A stretch of DNA of 32,697 bases from Candidatus Kuenenbacteria bacterium (lineage in GTDB: Bacteria > Patescibacteriota > Patescibacteriia > UBA11705 > JABHMO01), in contig JABMRF010000001.1 in assembly GCA_013202715.1 (NCBI GenBank), positions 1 through 32,697 on the forward strand, given 5' to 3'. Positions 6,884-14,077 of this stretch are shown here, piece after piece. Position 1 is the first letter of the stretch, and every line of letters starts with the position of its first letter. A model generated the notes under the pieces. It did not search any database. It saw only the letters and a program-made list of their open reading frames with translations, and was not told the origin of the DNA. A program made the position numbers and the translations under genes.

Positions 6884-7174
6884 TCAAGGCAGGGAGCTCT
6901 TGTCCTTATTCTTGATTAACTTTTTAATCTGACCTTGATCAATAAACGGTGGCGATGGAGAATCAGGACCAAACACAGTTCCCACTCTCACATCTTTGAA
7001 ACTTTTAGGGGCCACTATCGGTGCCCTTTTTTCTTCAAACTTCAAACCCGCAATTTCAATTGCAAGGTACAATTCTACAACATGCTCTGGGCCACGACCA
7101 GTTTCTTTTCCTTTCTGAACAAGAAAATCATGCTGTTCTTCGTCAACCTCGATGGTCATCTTCACCTTTGCCAT
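6884..7174 (-). CDS. Hypothetical protein, possible ribbon-helix-helix N-terminus
   Basis: A 96-residue protein. Residues 1-40 (KVKMTIEVDEEQHDFLVQ, then helix, GRGPEHVVELYLA) have the strand-helix-helix layout of ribbon-helix-helix repressors such as CopG/Arc. The C-terminal half is basic and Pro-rich with no known domain. GGAGG lies 5 nt before the ATG, a strong SD. If the fold is right it could be the operon's regulator, but this is a weak structural guess; an unknown protein is the safe label. Confidence 0.55.
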   Translation of the reverse strand: MAKVKMTIEVDEEQHDFLVQKGKETGRGPEHVVELYLAIEIAGLKFEEKRAPIVAPKSFKDVRVGTVFGPDSPSPPFIDQGQIKKLIKNKDKSSLP

Positions 7175-7188
7175 GTCAGCCTCCGCAC

Positions 7189-7500
7189 CTAATCCGCAGC
7201 CGTATAACGGCTACCGAACTTGCCATCGACAACTATTTCATAGCAGTCAAAACAAAGAGCGCTTTCACTTCTCAGCTGTTCGATTACGAATTCAAAAGCT
7301 TTGGCACGAAGTGGACTGTCAGCTCGAAGATAGTTTTTTGCTTTTCTGACGTTTTCCAGACTGAAGCTTCTTTTGCACCCTCGATCTTCATTTCCACATT
7401 CATCACACTGCAAGCCACCGGATTCTTCTGATACATGCAAGAAAACCGTAAGTCCGTTCAATGCTTTTTCTGAAGCGCCGCGAATCCTTACTCTTACCAT
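7189..7500 (-). CDS. Hypothetical protein with two CxxC knuckles
   Basis: A 103-residue soluble protein. Cys32-x-x-Cys35 (CDEC) and Cys83-x-x-Cys86 (CFDC), with Cys42 in addition, suggest one structural zinc. No family is recognised. An open frame extends upstream to 7710 but overlaps the membrane gene; AGGAGG directly before the ATG at 7500 fixes the start. The gene is 8 bp after the 7509-7868 gene and 14 bp before the next, a tight operon position. Confidence 0.6.
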   Translation of the reverse strand: MVRVRIRGASEKALNGLTVFLHVSEESGGLQCDECGNEDRGCKRSFSLENVRKAKNYLRADSPLRAKAFEFVIEQLRSESALCFDCYEIVVDGKFGSRYTAAD

Positions 7501-7508
7501 TCTTCCTC

Positions 7509-7868
7509 CTATAGAATAAATGCCCCAAAACAATTCCCACTGAGCAAACTCAGATAAAACCAACTCACACTGGCATATGACATCAGGTTGCCCTCTGCTG
7601 GCTGATGAATGATTCCACTTACCATGAGTAATGTAAACAAACCCACGGAAACAAGTGAGACCAGAAAGCCAAAAGATTTGCCAAAGTAGTTCTGAGAAAT
7701 CATTCCGCAAAAAAATACGATCAAGCAGAACATTTCCACAATGAATCTCACTGGAGTATCAGAGACAAGACCACTGATCAGTAGATTTACAATCTTTAGA
7801 ACGAAAATCATACTGACCGCGATAAGAAAATAATCCATTTTGGTCAAGGTCTGACGAACCTCAGTCAT
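7509..7868 (-). CDS. Hypothetical four-helix membrane protein
   Basis: A 119-residue protein with four predicted membrane helices (about residues 14-34, 42-60, 66-85, 97-117) and a short cytoplasmic N-terminus. No family is recognised. The start is taken at 7868, where GGAGGT lies 4 nt upstream; the in-frame TTG at 7880 is part of that SD region. It is the first gene of the minus-strand island, directly after a TTGACA-17-TAATAT promoter, so the five genes 7509-7868 to 6289-6477 probably form one transcript. Confidence 0.65.
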   Translation of the reverse strand: MTEVRQTLTKMDYFLIAVSMIFVLKIVNLLISGLVSDTPVRFIVEMFCLIVFFCGMISQNYFGKSFGFLVSLVSVGLFTLLMVSGIIHQPAEGNLMSYASVSWFYLSLLSGNCFGAFIL

Positions 7869-7904
7869 TATTACCTCCAAATAAAAAGAACCAATTATTG
7901 ACCT

Positions 7905-7933
7905 ATATTAACACATCAATTATCCTCTGTCAA
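7905..7933 (-). promoter_or_regulatory. Promoter of the five-gene minus-strand island
   Basis: TTGACA (7928-7933), 17-bp spacer, TAATAT (7905-7910) on the minus strand, 37 nt ahead of the first ATG. Confidence 0.85.
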
Positions 7934-7949
7934 GGCCAAAGTTATACAC

Positions 7950-8137
7950 TTTGCGTTGACGTGTTTTATTTGGTAAAATGGGAAAGAACAAAGAAGATAA
8001 AAGAAGGCTAAAAAGGGCAATAGAAGATTGGAATTAAACTGTTCTTCTCTATCTACTTTATCCCCTTTAACCCCTTTTATGCCTTATTATCCTGTTCCGC
8101 CCTGTTCTCTTGTACAGCCATATTTAGCCCTATTACA
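7950..8137 (+). promoter_or_regulatory. thyA upstream region: weak promoter and purine/pyrimidine leader
   Basis: A possible promoter is TTGCGT, 17 bp, TAAAAT near 7951-7979. The following leader is purine-rich (7980-8033) and then pyrimidine-rich (8038-8120), so the halves can form a long imperfect hairpin. CCTGTTC occurs twice near the end. No SD site is present. Confidence 0.35.
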
Positions 8138-8968
8138 ATGACTCAATTTGACGAACAATACAAGGATGCAGTTCTAAAAATCATGAACCAGGGATTTGAT
8201 GAATTCAATGAAAGAACCGGCCACACCTGCAAAGTTCTACCGGGTGTGACTTTTGAATTGGACCAGGGCTTTCCGCTTCTAACTCTTCGAAAAATTCCCA
8301 TAAAACTTTTTGTTGCTGAACAAATATGGTACATTATGGGTAGTAAAAATCCGGAAGACTATGTCAATAAATTCACCAAGATATGGCAAGACTTCACAGA
8401 AGAGGACGGAACGATTCCGGCTGCCTACGGGCATCGCTGGCGGCACGCTTTTGGGCGTGATCAACTCGGACTGCTGGTAAAACATTTGACTGAAAATCCA
8501 GGATCACGGCACGGTGTTGTTATCACCTGGGATCCGCGAGAAGACGGGCTTGGTAATCCAAATTCAAAAAAGAATGTGCCCTGCCCATATACCTGGACCG
8601 CAAATATTCTTGGCAATAAACTGCACATTCATTCTGTAGTTCGATCCAACGACATGATGCTCGGCTGTCCACATGATGTTGGCGGATTTGCGCTCTTGCT
8701 GGCAATCCTGGCTGGGAAACTTGGCGTCAAACCTGGCAAGCTAACTCATACAATTTCAAATGCCCATATTTATGATATTCATTTTCAACAAGCCTGGGAA
8801 TTGGTCGAGAGAACAAATGATCACCCACCTGTTTCTTTTGAGGCTCAACATGATTTTTTCGATCGATCAGAAGCTGGGGACGAGTCTCTGGTCGCAGAAA
8901 TCACAGACCAGTTGACGAAACAGTATACTCCGCTGGGGCCGATAAAAGGGATGAAAATTGTACTTTAA
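8138..8968 (+). CDS. thyA: Thymidylate synthase-family protein with dCMP-type base pocket
   Basis: A 276-residue member of the ThyA/dCMP hydroxymethylase family, which transfers a one-carbon unit from methylene-tetrahydrofolate to C5 of a pyrimidine nucleotide. Conserved elements are Glu61 (AEQIWY), Trp83, YGHRWR (97-102), nucleophile Cys149 (VPCPY), Arg169-Ser170-Asn171-Asp172, and His210/Tyr212 (HIY). The residue matching E. coli Asn177, which reads the uracil edge, is Asp180 (GCPHD). T4 dCMP hydroxymethylase has the same RSND and Asp at this place. His after the catalytic Cys is Pro, and the Arg126-Arg127 pair is Arg124-His125. It may therefore act on dCMP rather than dUMP, although a true thymidylate synthase cannot be excluded. 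The DHFR-like gene follows. Confidence 0.85.
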   Translation: MTQFDEQYKDAVLKIMNQGFDEFNERTGHTCKVLPGVTFELDQGFPLLTLRKIPIKLFVAEQIWYIMGSKNPEDYVNKFTKIWQDFTEEDGTIPAAYGHRWRHAFGRDQLGLLVKHLTENPGSRHGVVITWDPREDGLGNPNSKKNVPCPYTWTANILGNKLHIHSVVRSNDMMLGCPHDVGGFALLLAILAGKLGVKPGKLTHTISNAHIYDIHFQQAWELVERTNDHPPVSFEAQHDFFDRSEAGDESLVAEITDQLTKQYTPLGPIKGMKIVL

Positions 8969-9070
8969 AATGTAAAAATAAAAATGCAAAACCACATACC
9001 TAATAGATAAATTAAAAAAAAATTTCTATTTTAAATTTTGACTGTGGTTTTACATTTTTCATTTTGCATT
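8966..9070. repeat. Inverted pair of a dispersed AT-rich repeat
   Basis: A + oriented copy (8966-8996, containing AATGCAAAACCACA) and a minus-oriented copy (9027-9070, TGTGGTTTTACATTTTTC) face each other and can fold. Other copies are at 23210-23254 and 25770-25819. Confidence 0.75.
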
Positions 9071-9595
9071 ATGCTGAAAATCACCCTCATGATGGTAATC
9101 ACAACCGACGGCTTTATAGCAAAAAACGCAGGCCAGCCGTCAATCGAATGGACGTCAAACGCGGACAAGCAGATTTTTGTTGAAAAAACCAAAATGGCCG
9201 GCGTGATAATCATGGGCAATTCAACTTTCAAAACAATCAATCGCCCACTGCCGGGTCGACTCATCAAAGTTTTGACCAGAACACCAGAAAACTTCGAAAA
9301 CATTGAAGGCCAAGTGGAATATACGAATAACCAGCCAGAAGAACTTTTAAAAGAACTTGAAGACAAAGGATTTTCAGAAGCAGTCCTCGCCGGCGGAACA
9401 GAAGTCAATTCCCTATTTCTAAATCAAGGACTTGTGGACGAACTACTCATTACCATTGAACCAATTTTGTTCGGCGGTGGTTTAACTTTGTTTAAGGATT
9501 TGGATTTGGATATTAAACTTGAACTTATGGAATATAAAGACCTTGGCAATAGTGTTATCAATTTGAAATATAAAGTAATTTCTACCCCACTTTAG
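9071..9595 (+). CDS. Dihydrofolate reductase-family protein
   Basis: A 174-residue enzyme of the DHFR/RibD C-terminal family, probably NADPH-dependent. Motifs are ITLMMVITTDGFIAK at the N-terminus, EWTSNADKQIF, the cofactor-site MGNSTFKTI followed by RPLPGRL, LAGGTEVNSLFL, and the hydrophobic strand VDELLITIEPILFGGG. Its place directly after the ThyA-like gene suggests recycling of dihydrofolate formed by it, as in thyA-folA pairs. Sequence alone does not separate FolA from RibD-like reductases. The start is the ATG at 9071, since upstream codons fall in the dispersed repeat; no SD site. Confidence 0.8.
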   Translation: MLKITLMMVITTDGFIAKNAGQPSIEWTSNADKQIFVEKTKMAGVIIMGNSTFKTINRPLPGRLIKVLTRTPENFENIEGQVEYTNNQPEELLKELEDKGFSEAVLAGGTEVNSLFLNQGLVDELLITIEPILFGGGLTLFKDLDLDIKLELMEYKDLGNSVINLKYKVISTPL

Positions 9596-9675
9596 TGGGC
9601 TCTCCCATACTGGGTATTGAGCTGACTACCGCCTTCATGTAAAATTACGGCGGTCACAGAAAGTCAGATAGAAAT
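9578..9675. repeat. 98-nt structured repeat, copy A
   Basis: ATTTCTA (9578-9584) pairs with TAGAAAT (9669-9675). Inside are a CCCAC/GTGGG hairpin, a GCTC/GAGC stem, TGACT (9623-9627) with AGTCA (9662-9666) and ACCGCC (9628-9633) with GGCGGT (9649-9654). The 3' half matches copy B (26562-26658), with compensating changes in the stems. It overlaps the 3' end of the DHFR-like gene. Confidence 0.7.
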
Positions 9676-9702
9676 AAAAAACGACCCGCATTGCAAGTCG
9701 TT
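9676..9702 (-). terminator. Terminator of the 9712-9891 gene
   Basis: AACGAC (9680-9685) pairs with GTCGTT (9697-9702); a T run follows on the minus strand. Confidence 0.7.
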
Positions 9703-9711
9703 AAATCTGCT

Positions 9712-9891
9712 CTAAATATCAAAAAAATCAATTAATTTCCCAAATGCGAAAACCAACACGGAAAAAATGGCGCCAGCTGACATGATCGCGACGCACGCTT
9801 CTCCACCCATTGCCTCCCCCTGCGTAACCACTGCAACAGTACACCCTGTCATAATAGAGACAGCTGCCAAACCTTTTCCAATGTATTCCAT
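9712..9891 (-). CDS. Small two-helix membrane protein
   Basis: A 59-residue protein with two hydrophobic helices (about 4-24 and 33-54) joined by a short polar loop (TQGEAMGGEA). The layout resembles the ATP synthase c subunit, but the second helix has no Asp or Glu at the ion-binding place, so that role is not supported. The start is at 9891 because GGAGGA lies 4 nt upstream; the ATG at 9903 is within the SD region. The gene has its own promoter (9962-9990) and terminator, and is expressed divergently from dcd. Confidence 0.6.
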   Translation of the reverse strand: MEYIGKGLAAVSIMTGCTVAVVTQGEAMGGEACVAIMSAGAIFSVLVFAFGKLIDFFDI

Positions 9892-9961
9892 GCTTTCCTC
9901 CATTCAATGAACTAACACAATACACCGACTCAAGTTTCTTGATTTCAGGTTCAATTATCTA

Positions 9962-9990
9962 ATAGTAATATAAAATAAATAATTTGTCAA
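9962..9990 (-). promoter_or_regulatory. Promoter of the small membrane protein gene
   Basis: TTGACA (9985-9990), 17-bp spacer, TACTAT (9962-9967) on the minus strand. It lies 5 bp from the divergent dcd start. Confidence 0.8.
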
Positions 9991-9994
9991 TACT

Positions 9995-10720
9995 ATGTCT
10001 ATTTTAACGAAAAAGGAGATTTTGCACAGAATCAAGGAGGGACAGATTAAATTTTCACCGGAGCTGGACGAATACCAGCTATCACCAAATTCGATCGACC
10101 TCAGAGTCGGCTGGAGCTTTTATGTTCCTCACAGCTGGAAAATGAATGAAAAAGGAAGAGTGGCAGTCAACGCGGATTATTTGAATTATCAAAACACGGA
10201 AGAATATTTAAAACTAATTAAGTTAAGTCCTGGCCAATACTTCGAAATCTTACCCAAAGAATTTATTTTAATTTCTACATTGGAAAAAATAACCTTAAAC
10301 TGTGGTGATATTGCCGGAACATTGTTGCCAAGAAGCTCCGCGCTGAGAAGAGGCCTGCAAATCGAAACCGGTATGATTGATTGTCGCTACAACGGACAAC
10401 TAACAATTCCGGTTGTAAATAATTCTCACCACATAATAAAAATATATCCGGGCGAGAGAATCTGTCAGATGCAGATTTGCAAACTTGAATCCGACCTCAG
10501 TGAAGATGAGGCAAAAAAACATGGCAAGCAGGAAGCAAAATATGTTGGCTCAACTCCATATTCGCTGGAATCAAAATTTGATTCAAACGAGGAGATTGAT
10601 TTATTGCAACAAGGAAAACTTATTGAACTAAAAGATCAATATAGAATAAAAACATCTCAAGAAGTAGAACCAAGTTCTACTCCGGATCAAGAAGGACAAA
10701 CACATGATCAGCAGTTATAA
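9995..10720 (+). CDS. dcd: dCTP deaminase/dUTPase-superfamily protein with altered active site
   Basis: A 241-residue protein of the trimeric dCTP deaminase/dUTPase superfamily. It has SPNSIDLRVG (30-39), PRSSALRRGL (112-121), GMIDCRYNGQL (126-136), YPGERICQM (151-159) and the Dcd-type AKY (181-183). Dcd proteins need a Glu (E. coli Glu138, in LEFYN) for deamination; here it is Pro139 (TIPVVNN). Asp129 of the dUTPase-type IDxxYxG motif is kept. The protein may thus hydrolyse dUTP, or act in an unusual way, rather than deaminate dCTP. The C-terminal 50 residues are extra and polar. It overlaps the dCMP deaminase gene by 17 bp. Confidence 0.75.
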   Translation: MSILTKKEILHRIKEGQIKFSPELDEYQLSPNSIDLRVGWSFYVPHSWKMNEKGRVAVNADYLNYQNTEEYLKLIKLSPGQYFEILPKEFILISTLEKITLNCGDIAGTLLPRSSALRRGLQIETGMIDCRYNGQLTIPVVNNSHHIIKIYPGERICQMQICKLESDLSEDEAKKHGKQEAKYVGSTPYSLESKFDSNEEIDLLQQGKLIELKDQYRIKTSQEVEPSSTPDQEGQTHDQQL

Positions 10721-11234
10721 ATCTCCAAAACCCTATCCGTTCATGCCGAATGACGGAAAAATCCTTTATGTTGGCGCAGGCAATCAATTCATCCAAGCGG
10801 CAAAAAAAATTGCTGAAGATTCAGGTTGCGTAAAGCAGTCCACGGGAGCAGTTATTGTTATTGAAAACGAAATCGTGGCTACAGGAAGCAACGCCGGCCT
10901 CAGAGTTGAGATCTGTCCCCGAATAACTGAGAAATGCGCAACCGGAACTGGCTATCATCATTGCCAGGAAACATGCAAACAAGAAGGTCACGCCGAAAAA
11001 GTTGCATCCAAGGCATTTCTTAATCAACTAATTAACCAATCAACCCCGCACCAGTCGCTTCGCTCCGATGCAGGGCAAGCCAATCAACTTTCCCCTTCCC
11101 TTTACCTCTGGGGACACTGGTGGTGTTGTGAACCATGCTGGGATGCGATGCGCGAAGCTGGAATTAATACAGTTTATTTGATCGAAAATGCAACTGAACT
11201 GTTCGACCTTGATGCCTCAAAACAAAAAGAATAA
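10704..11234 (+). CDS. dCMP/cytidine deaminase-family enzyme
   Basis: A 176-residue zinc deaminase that converts dCMP (or a related cytosine nucleotide) to the uracil form. The zinc and catalytic motifs are His96-Ala-Glu98 (GHAEK) and Cys142-x-x-Cys145 (CCEPC). A Cys/His-rich stretch precedes them (CPRITEKC, YHHCQETC), as in some dCMP deaminases with a second zinc. Residues about 107-133 form an insertion encoded by a repeat flanked by AATCAACT; it lies between the two zinc motifs and should form a surface loop. The gene overlaps dcd by 17 bp. 5-methyl-dCMP is a possible substrate if the ThyA-like enzyme works on dCMP. Confidence 0.85.
   Translation: MISSYKSPKPYPFMPNDGKILYVGAGNQFIQAAKKIAEDSGCVKQSTGAVIVIENEIVATGSNAGLRVEICPRITEKCATGTGYHHCQETCKQEGHAEKVASKAFLNQLINQSTPHQSLRSDAGQANQLSPSLYLWGHWWCCEPCWDAMREAGINTVYLIENATELFDLDASKQKE
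11022..11089 (+). repeat. In-frame repeat insertion within the dCMP deaminase gene
   Basis: AATCAACT at 11022-11029 and 11082-11089, exactly 60 bp (20 codons) apart, with AATCAAC at 11038-11044 as well. The enclosed CCCCGCA ... GCAGGGCAAGCC hairpin is the element seen at 6045-6089. Confidence 0.65.
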
Positions 11235-11250
11235 ACGATTTTAGAATCAA

Positions 11251-11284
11251 CCTGTAAGGGTTCAAAATTTTGAACCCTTACAGG
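11251..11284. repeat. Perfect 34-bp palindrome
   Basis: CCTGTAAGGGTTCAAAA is followed directly by its exact complement. It lies between the dCMP deaminase and kinase genes and lacks a T run, so it resembles a REP-like element or a dyad binding site more than a terminator. Confidence 0.85.
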
Positions 11285-11299
11285 AAAACAAACTACTCT

Positions 11300-11854
11300 A
11301 TGAACAAATTAATCCTCGGTTTTGTCGGTGAAATTGCCAGTGGCAAAGGCGAAGCCTGCGACTACATTATAAAAAAACACAATACCGGCTATTTTCGTTT
11401 TTCTTCAATTATTCGAGATGTACTCAAACGACTTCATCTGGATGAATCTCGAGAAACAATGCAAAAAATCTCTCTTGTTCTCCGAGAAAATTTCGGTCAG
11501 GACCTATTTGCAAAGGTCATAGCCAAAGATGCAGAAAATGATTCACATAACATTGTTTGTATTGATGGAATACGACGAATTCCGGATATCAAATATTTGC
11601 AAGAACTTCCTAATTTTCATTTGATTAATATCGATGCTGATGAAAAATTTCGCTTCGAGAGAATTATTAAACGCACTGAAAATCCGGACGATAAAAACAA
11701 AACATTTGAGGAATTTCAAAAAGACCAACAAGGAGAAACTGAACTTACCATTCGCGAAGTTGCTCAGCAAGCCACTATCAAAATTGATAACAACGGAACC
11801 ATCGAAGATCTCAAAAAACAGATTGACGACTTAATTACAAAACTAAATAACTAA
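11300..11854 (+). CDS. P-loop nucleotide kinase-like protein
   Basis: A 184-residue P-loop protein of the small-molecule kinase type (AAA_18/CoaE-like). The Walker A loop is GFVGEIASGKGEA (7-19), in which the usual Lys-Ser/Thr is Lys-Gly. Later elements are FRFSSIIRDVL, the strand ending NIVCIDGIRR (Walker B-like), and the lid-like RFERIIKRTENPDDK. Context within deoxynucleotide genes suggests a (deoxy)nucleoside monophosphate kinase; dephospho-CoA kinase is less likely. The start is the ATG at 11300, as earlier codons run through the 34-bp palindrome. No SD site. Confidence 0.7.
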   Translation: MNKLILGFVGEIASGKGEACDYIIKKHNTGYFRFSSIIRDVLKRLHLDESRETMQKISLVLRENFGQDLFAKVIAKDAENDSHNIVCIDGIRRIPDIKYLQELPNFHLINIDADEKFRFERIIKRTENPDDKNKTFEEFQKDQQGETELTIREVAQQATIKIDNNGTIEDLKKQIDDLITKLNN

Positions 11855-11894
11855 TTTTTGCGCCTTTGCTTCTTTTGCGCTTTTGCGTTTACAA

Positions 11895-12323
11895 ATGCAA
11901 GTTGACATAAAACTGATCGACAAAACACTCCCCCTTCCTGAATACAAAACTCCCGGCGCGGTTTGTTTTGATCTTTATTCCAGAACTGACGTGACCATAC
12001 CGCCAAAAAGCTTGATTTTGATCCCTCTCAATGTAATTATAAAAATCCCCAAAGGATATTTTTTACTAATGGCAGCCCGAAGCTCTCTGCCGGTCAAGAA
12101 AGGCCTCATGGCTGCCAACTCGATTGGAATTTTTGATGAAGATTTTTGTGGCGAAAATGATGAATGGCGCTTTGAAGCATACAACTTTACTGAATCGCTA
12201 GTCGAAGTAAAACGTGGTGAGAGAATTGCTCAGGCTACGCTGATTAAATTTGATCGAGCGAACTTCAACCACGTTGAGAGGATGAGCGATCCTTCACGTG
12301 GAGGGATTGGCTCAACAGGATAA
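11895..12323 (+). CDS. dut: dUTP diphosphatase (dUTPase)
   Basis: A 142-residue dUTPase that hydrolyses dUTP to dUMP, keeping uracil out of DNA and feeding thymidylate synthesis. The five family motifs are seen in order: PGAVCFDLYS (I), ARSSLPVKKGL (II), GIFDEDFCGENDEW (III, with Asp in FDEDF for the catalytic water), GERIAQATL (IV) and RGGIGSTG (V, the usual form being RGxGGFGSTG). Motifs III and V deviate slightly. The start is the ATG at 11895; a TTG 12 nt upstream is less likely. The leader has CTTTTGCG-type words and no SD site. Confidence 0.88.
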   Translation: MQVDIKLIDKTLPLPEYKTPGAVCFDLYSRTDVTIPPKSLILIPLNVIIKIPKGYFLLMAARSSLPVKKGLMAANSIGIFDEDFCGENDEWRFEAYNFTESLVEVKRGERIAQATLIKFDRANFNHVERMSDPSRGGIGSTG

Positions 12324-12339
12324 AACTATGAACTGGCAC

Positions 12340-12415
12340 ACCTCCACTTACCCCGCGTCTTTCCTGTCCGCCGTAGCTCAACAGAGCGAAGGCGGAAGAC
12401 CGGGTGTAAAGCTAC
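12340..12415. repeat. Nested hairpin repeat after dut
   Basis: GTCTTTCC (12357-12364) faces GGAAGAC (12394-12400), and TCCGCC (12367-12372) pairs with GGCGGA (12391-12396). It lies in the same frame as the next gene and may be mistaken for its N-terminus. Confidence 0.6.
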
Positions 12416-12438
12416 AGTCATTTCAATCAACTTACCTT

Positions 12439-13416
12439 ATGAACTGCGAAATTCAAAAAATTAATTCTGAAATCAGCCTAGTAAAACTTGAAAGTATTTC
12501 CTTTCTGGCTTTTATTAATATAATCACAAAGTTCAAAACAATTCATTACGATTTTCAAAAAACTGATCAATATTTTTATAATGAAGAACTAAAACAAGAC
12601 AATGAATACAAGACTTTGCTAAACAGTATCAAAGAACTTCAAGAAAAAACCCAATTGGAAAACTTAATGGTCTTTGGGCTGATAGTAAACACACAAATTC
12701 AGATCAAGGCTGAACAAATTCACTCTTTTGTTAATTTTCTACTTGGACAAAAACTATCAGAACTAAAAGACTGTGCCAAAATTCTCGGCGACAAGATTAA
12801 TTTTCCAATCGCGGAAGAAAAACTGAAACGATCAACTATTCTCCACTGTACTGCAAACGTGAAGCAGACCGCGGGAATCAGTATCATTGATGCTGACAAA
12901 TCATTTACAAATAAAGTTCTCTTTTATTATCTTTTTCCAAATAGCTGCAACCCTTTGAGCGAAGTCCTGGATAAAACTGAACTAATGACCATGGAAAGAC
13001 AAGAAAAATATTTTGAAGATATTTTTCAATCCGGCGTAACGGCAACTTTGCCGGAAATAATCCACCAGGCTCCATTTTGTTCCATGCAAATCATTGACCA
13101 GGCTCTGAACATTTTCAAGCTGATTCAAACTGTGAAGCCAAGTATTTCCCTGCAACCGATTTCTATTATCTATCACTTTCCAATTCCAGAAAAAGTTGTA
13201 AAATCTGGAAACCAGGAAGAATATTTAACATTGATGAATAAAATCAAAAAATATTTTACAGAAAAAAATAATCCAAACATCATCCCGATGATTGTCAATC
13301 AATGCGCTGTAGTTAATTTCAATCTTTGCCAATTTGAAATACTCAAACAGCAAGAGTTCCCACTTGCCAAACAAATAATTAAAAACATACAAGAACATTT
13401 TTCATTTCTAAATTAA
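12439..13416 (+). CDS. Hypothetical protein in the deoxynucleotide cluster
   Basis: A protein of 325 residues that I do not recognise. It is soluble, rich in Ile/Leu/Lys, with a central HCTANVKQTAGISIIDADK segment and a Pro-rich stretch (SLQPISIIYHFPIP) near residue 240. No P-loop, metal motif or signal peptide is visible. The open frame extends upstream to 12298, overlapping dut, but 12340-12415 is a hairpin repeat, so I start at the ATG at 12439; 12328 is an alternative. It is 11 bp ahead of tmk and in the same operon, so a link to nucleotide metabolism is plausible but unproven. Confidence 0.6.
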   Translation: MNCEIQKINSEISLVKLESISFLAFINIITKFKTIHYDFQKTDQYFYNEELKQDNEYKTLLNSIKELQEKTQLENLMVFGLIVNTQIQIKAEQIHSFVNFLLGQKLSELKDCAKILGDKINFPIAEEKLKRSTILHCTANVKQTAGISIIDADKSFTNKVLFYYLFPNSCNPLSEVLDKTELMTMERQEKYFEDIFQSGVTATLPEIIHQAPFCSMQIIDQALNIFKLIQTVKPSISLQPISIIYHFPIPEKVVKSGNQEEYLTLMNKIKKYFTEKNNPNIIPMIVNQCAVVNFNLCQFEILKQQEFPLAKQIIKNIQEHFSFLN

Positions 13417-13427
13417 AAATCTATCTT

Positions 13428-14069
13428 ATGCAAAATTATCCAGGCAAATTTATTGTGTTCGAAGGTGGCGAAGGCACAGGAAAAACTACTCAAATTAAAT
13501 TATTAGAAAAAAAACTACAAGAAAACGGATTTCATGTTTTTCTGACCAGAGAGCCCGGAGGGACCAATGTTCCGCTGGCTGAAAAAATCCGCATTATGCT
13601 AAAGGATCCGGAAAATAAAAATATGTGTCCGGAAACTGAACTTTTTTTATTCTTGGCATCACGCGCTCAGCATGTGCAACGAGGTATTGTCCCTCATCTG
13701 GAACGCGGAGACGTCGTTATCTCTGATCGCTTTTTTGGCTCAACTCTGGCTTATCAACATTTCGGACGCGGACTTTTTAATATAGAAGAAGTAAAAAAAA
13801 TAAATGACTTTGCAACAGGTGGCCTTTCCCCTGCTTTGACACTCTTGCTAGATATACCACCGGAAAAAGGACTGGAAAGAATCAAAGAAAATATTCACAA
13901 AGATCGACTGGACAGCGAAGCGCTTCCATTTCACCAAAAAGTTCGACAAGGATATTTAACTTTAGCAAAAACAAGATCGAACTGGGCAGTAATTCCTGCG
14001 GACAATACAATTGAAACCGTTTTTAATCAAATATGGGACAAAGTCAGAGAAACCGTGAATCTTAATTAG
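13428..14069 (+). CDS. tmk: Thymidylate kinase
   Basis: A 213-residue dTMP kinase that makes dTDP from dTMP and ATP. Motifs are the P-loop GGEGTGKTT (13-21), TREPGGT (the Arg that contacts the phosphates), FLASRAQH, the DR motif in ISDRFFGST, and LTLLLDIPPEKGLERI. The LID region (NIHKDRLDSEA) lacks a clear Arg-rich type II signature. Length is typical. It follows the unknown 12439-13416 gene by 11 bp and precedes tdk by 8 bp. Confidence 0.95.
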   Translation: MQNYPGKFIVFEGGEGTGKTTQIKLLEKKLQENGFHVFLTREPGGTNVPLAEKIRIMLKDPENKNMCPETELFLFLASRAQHVQRGIVPHLERGDVVISDRFFGSTLAYQHFGRGLFNIEEVKKINDFATGGLSPALTLLLDIPPEKGLERIKENIHKDRLDSEALPFHQKVRQGYLTLAKTRSNWAVIPADNTIETVFNQIWDKVRETVNLN

Positions 14070-14077
14070 GAGTAACT

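Noticed and set aside
7189..7710. Long version (173 residues) of the CxxC gene
   Set aside because: It overlaps the membrane protein gene in another frame; AGGAGG before the ATG at 7500 marks the real start.
9712..9891. ATP synthase subunit c
   Set aside because: The two-helix layout fits, but the essential acidic residue in the second helix is missing and no atp genes are adjacent.
12298..12438. N-terminal extension of the unknown gene at 12439-13416
   Set aside because: The segment overlaps dut and consists mostly of a nested hairpin repeat, so the extended frame is probably accidental.
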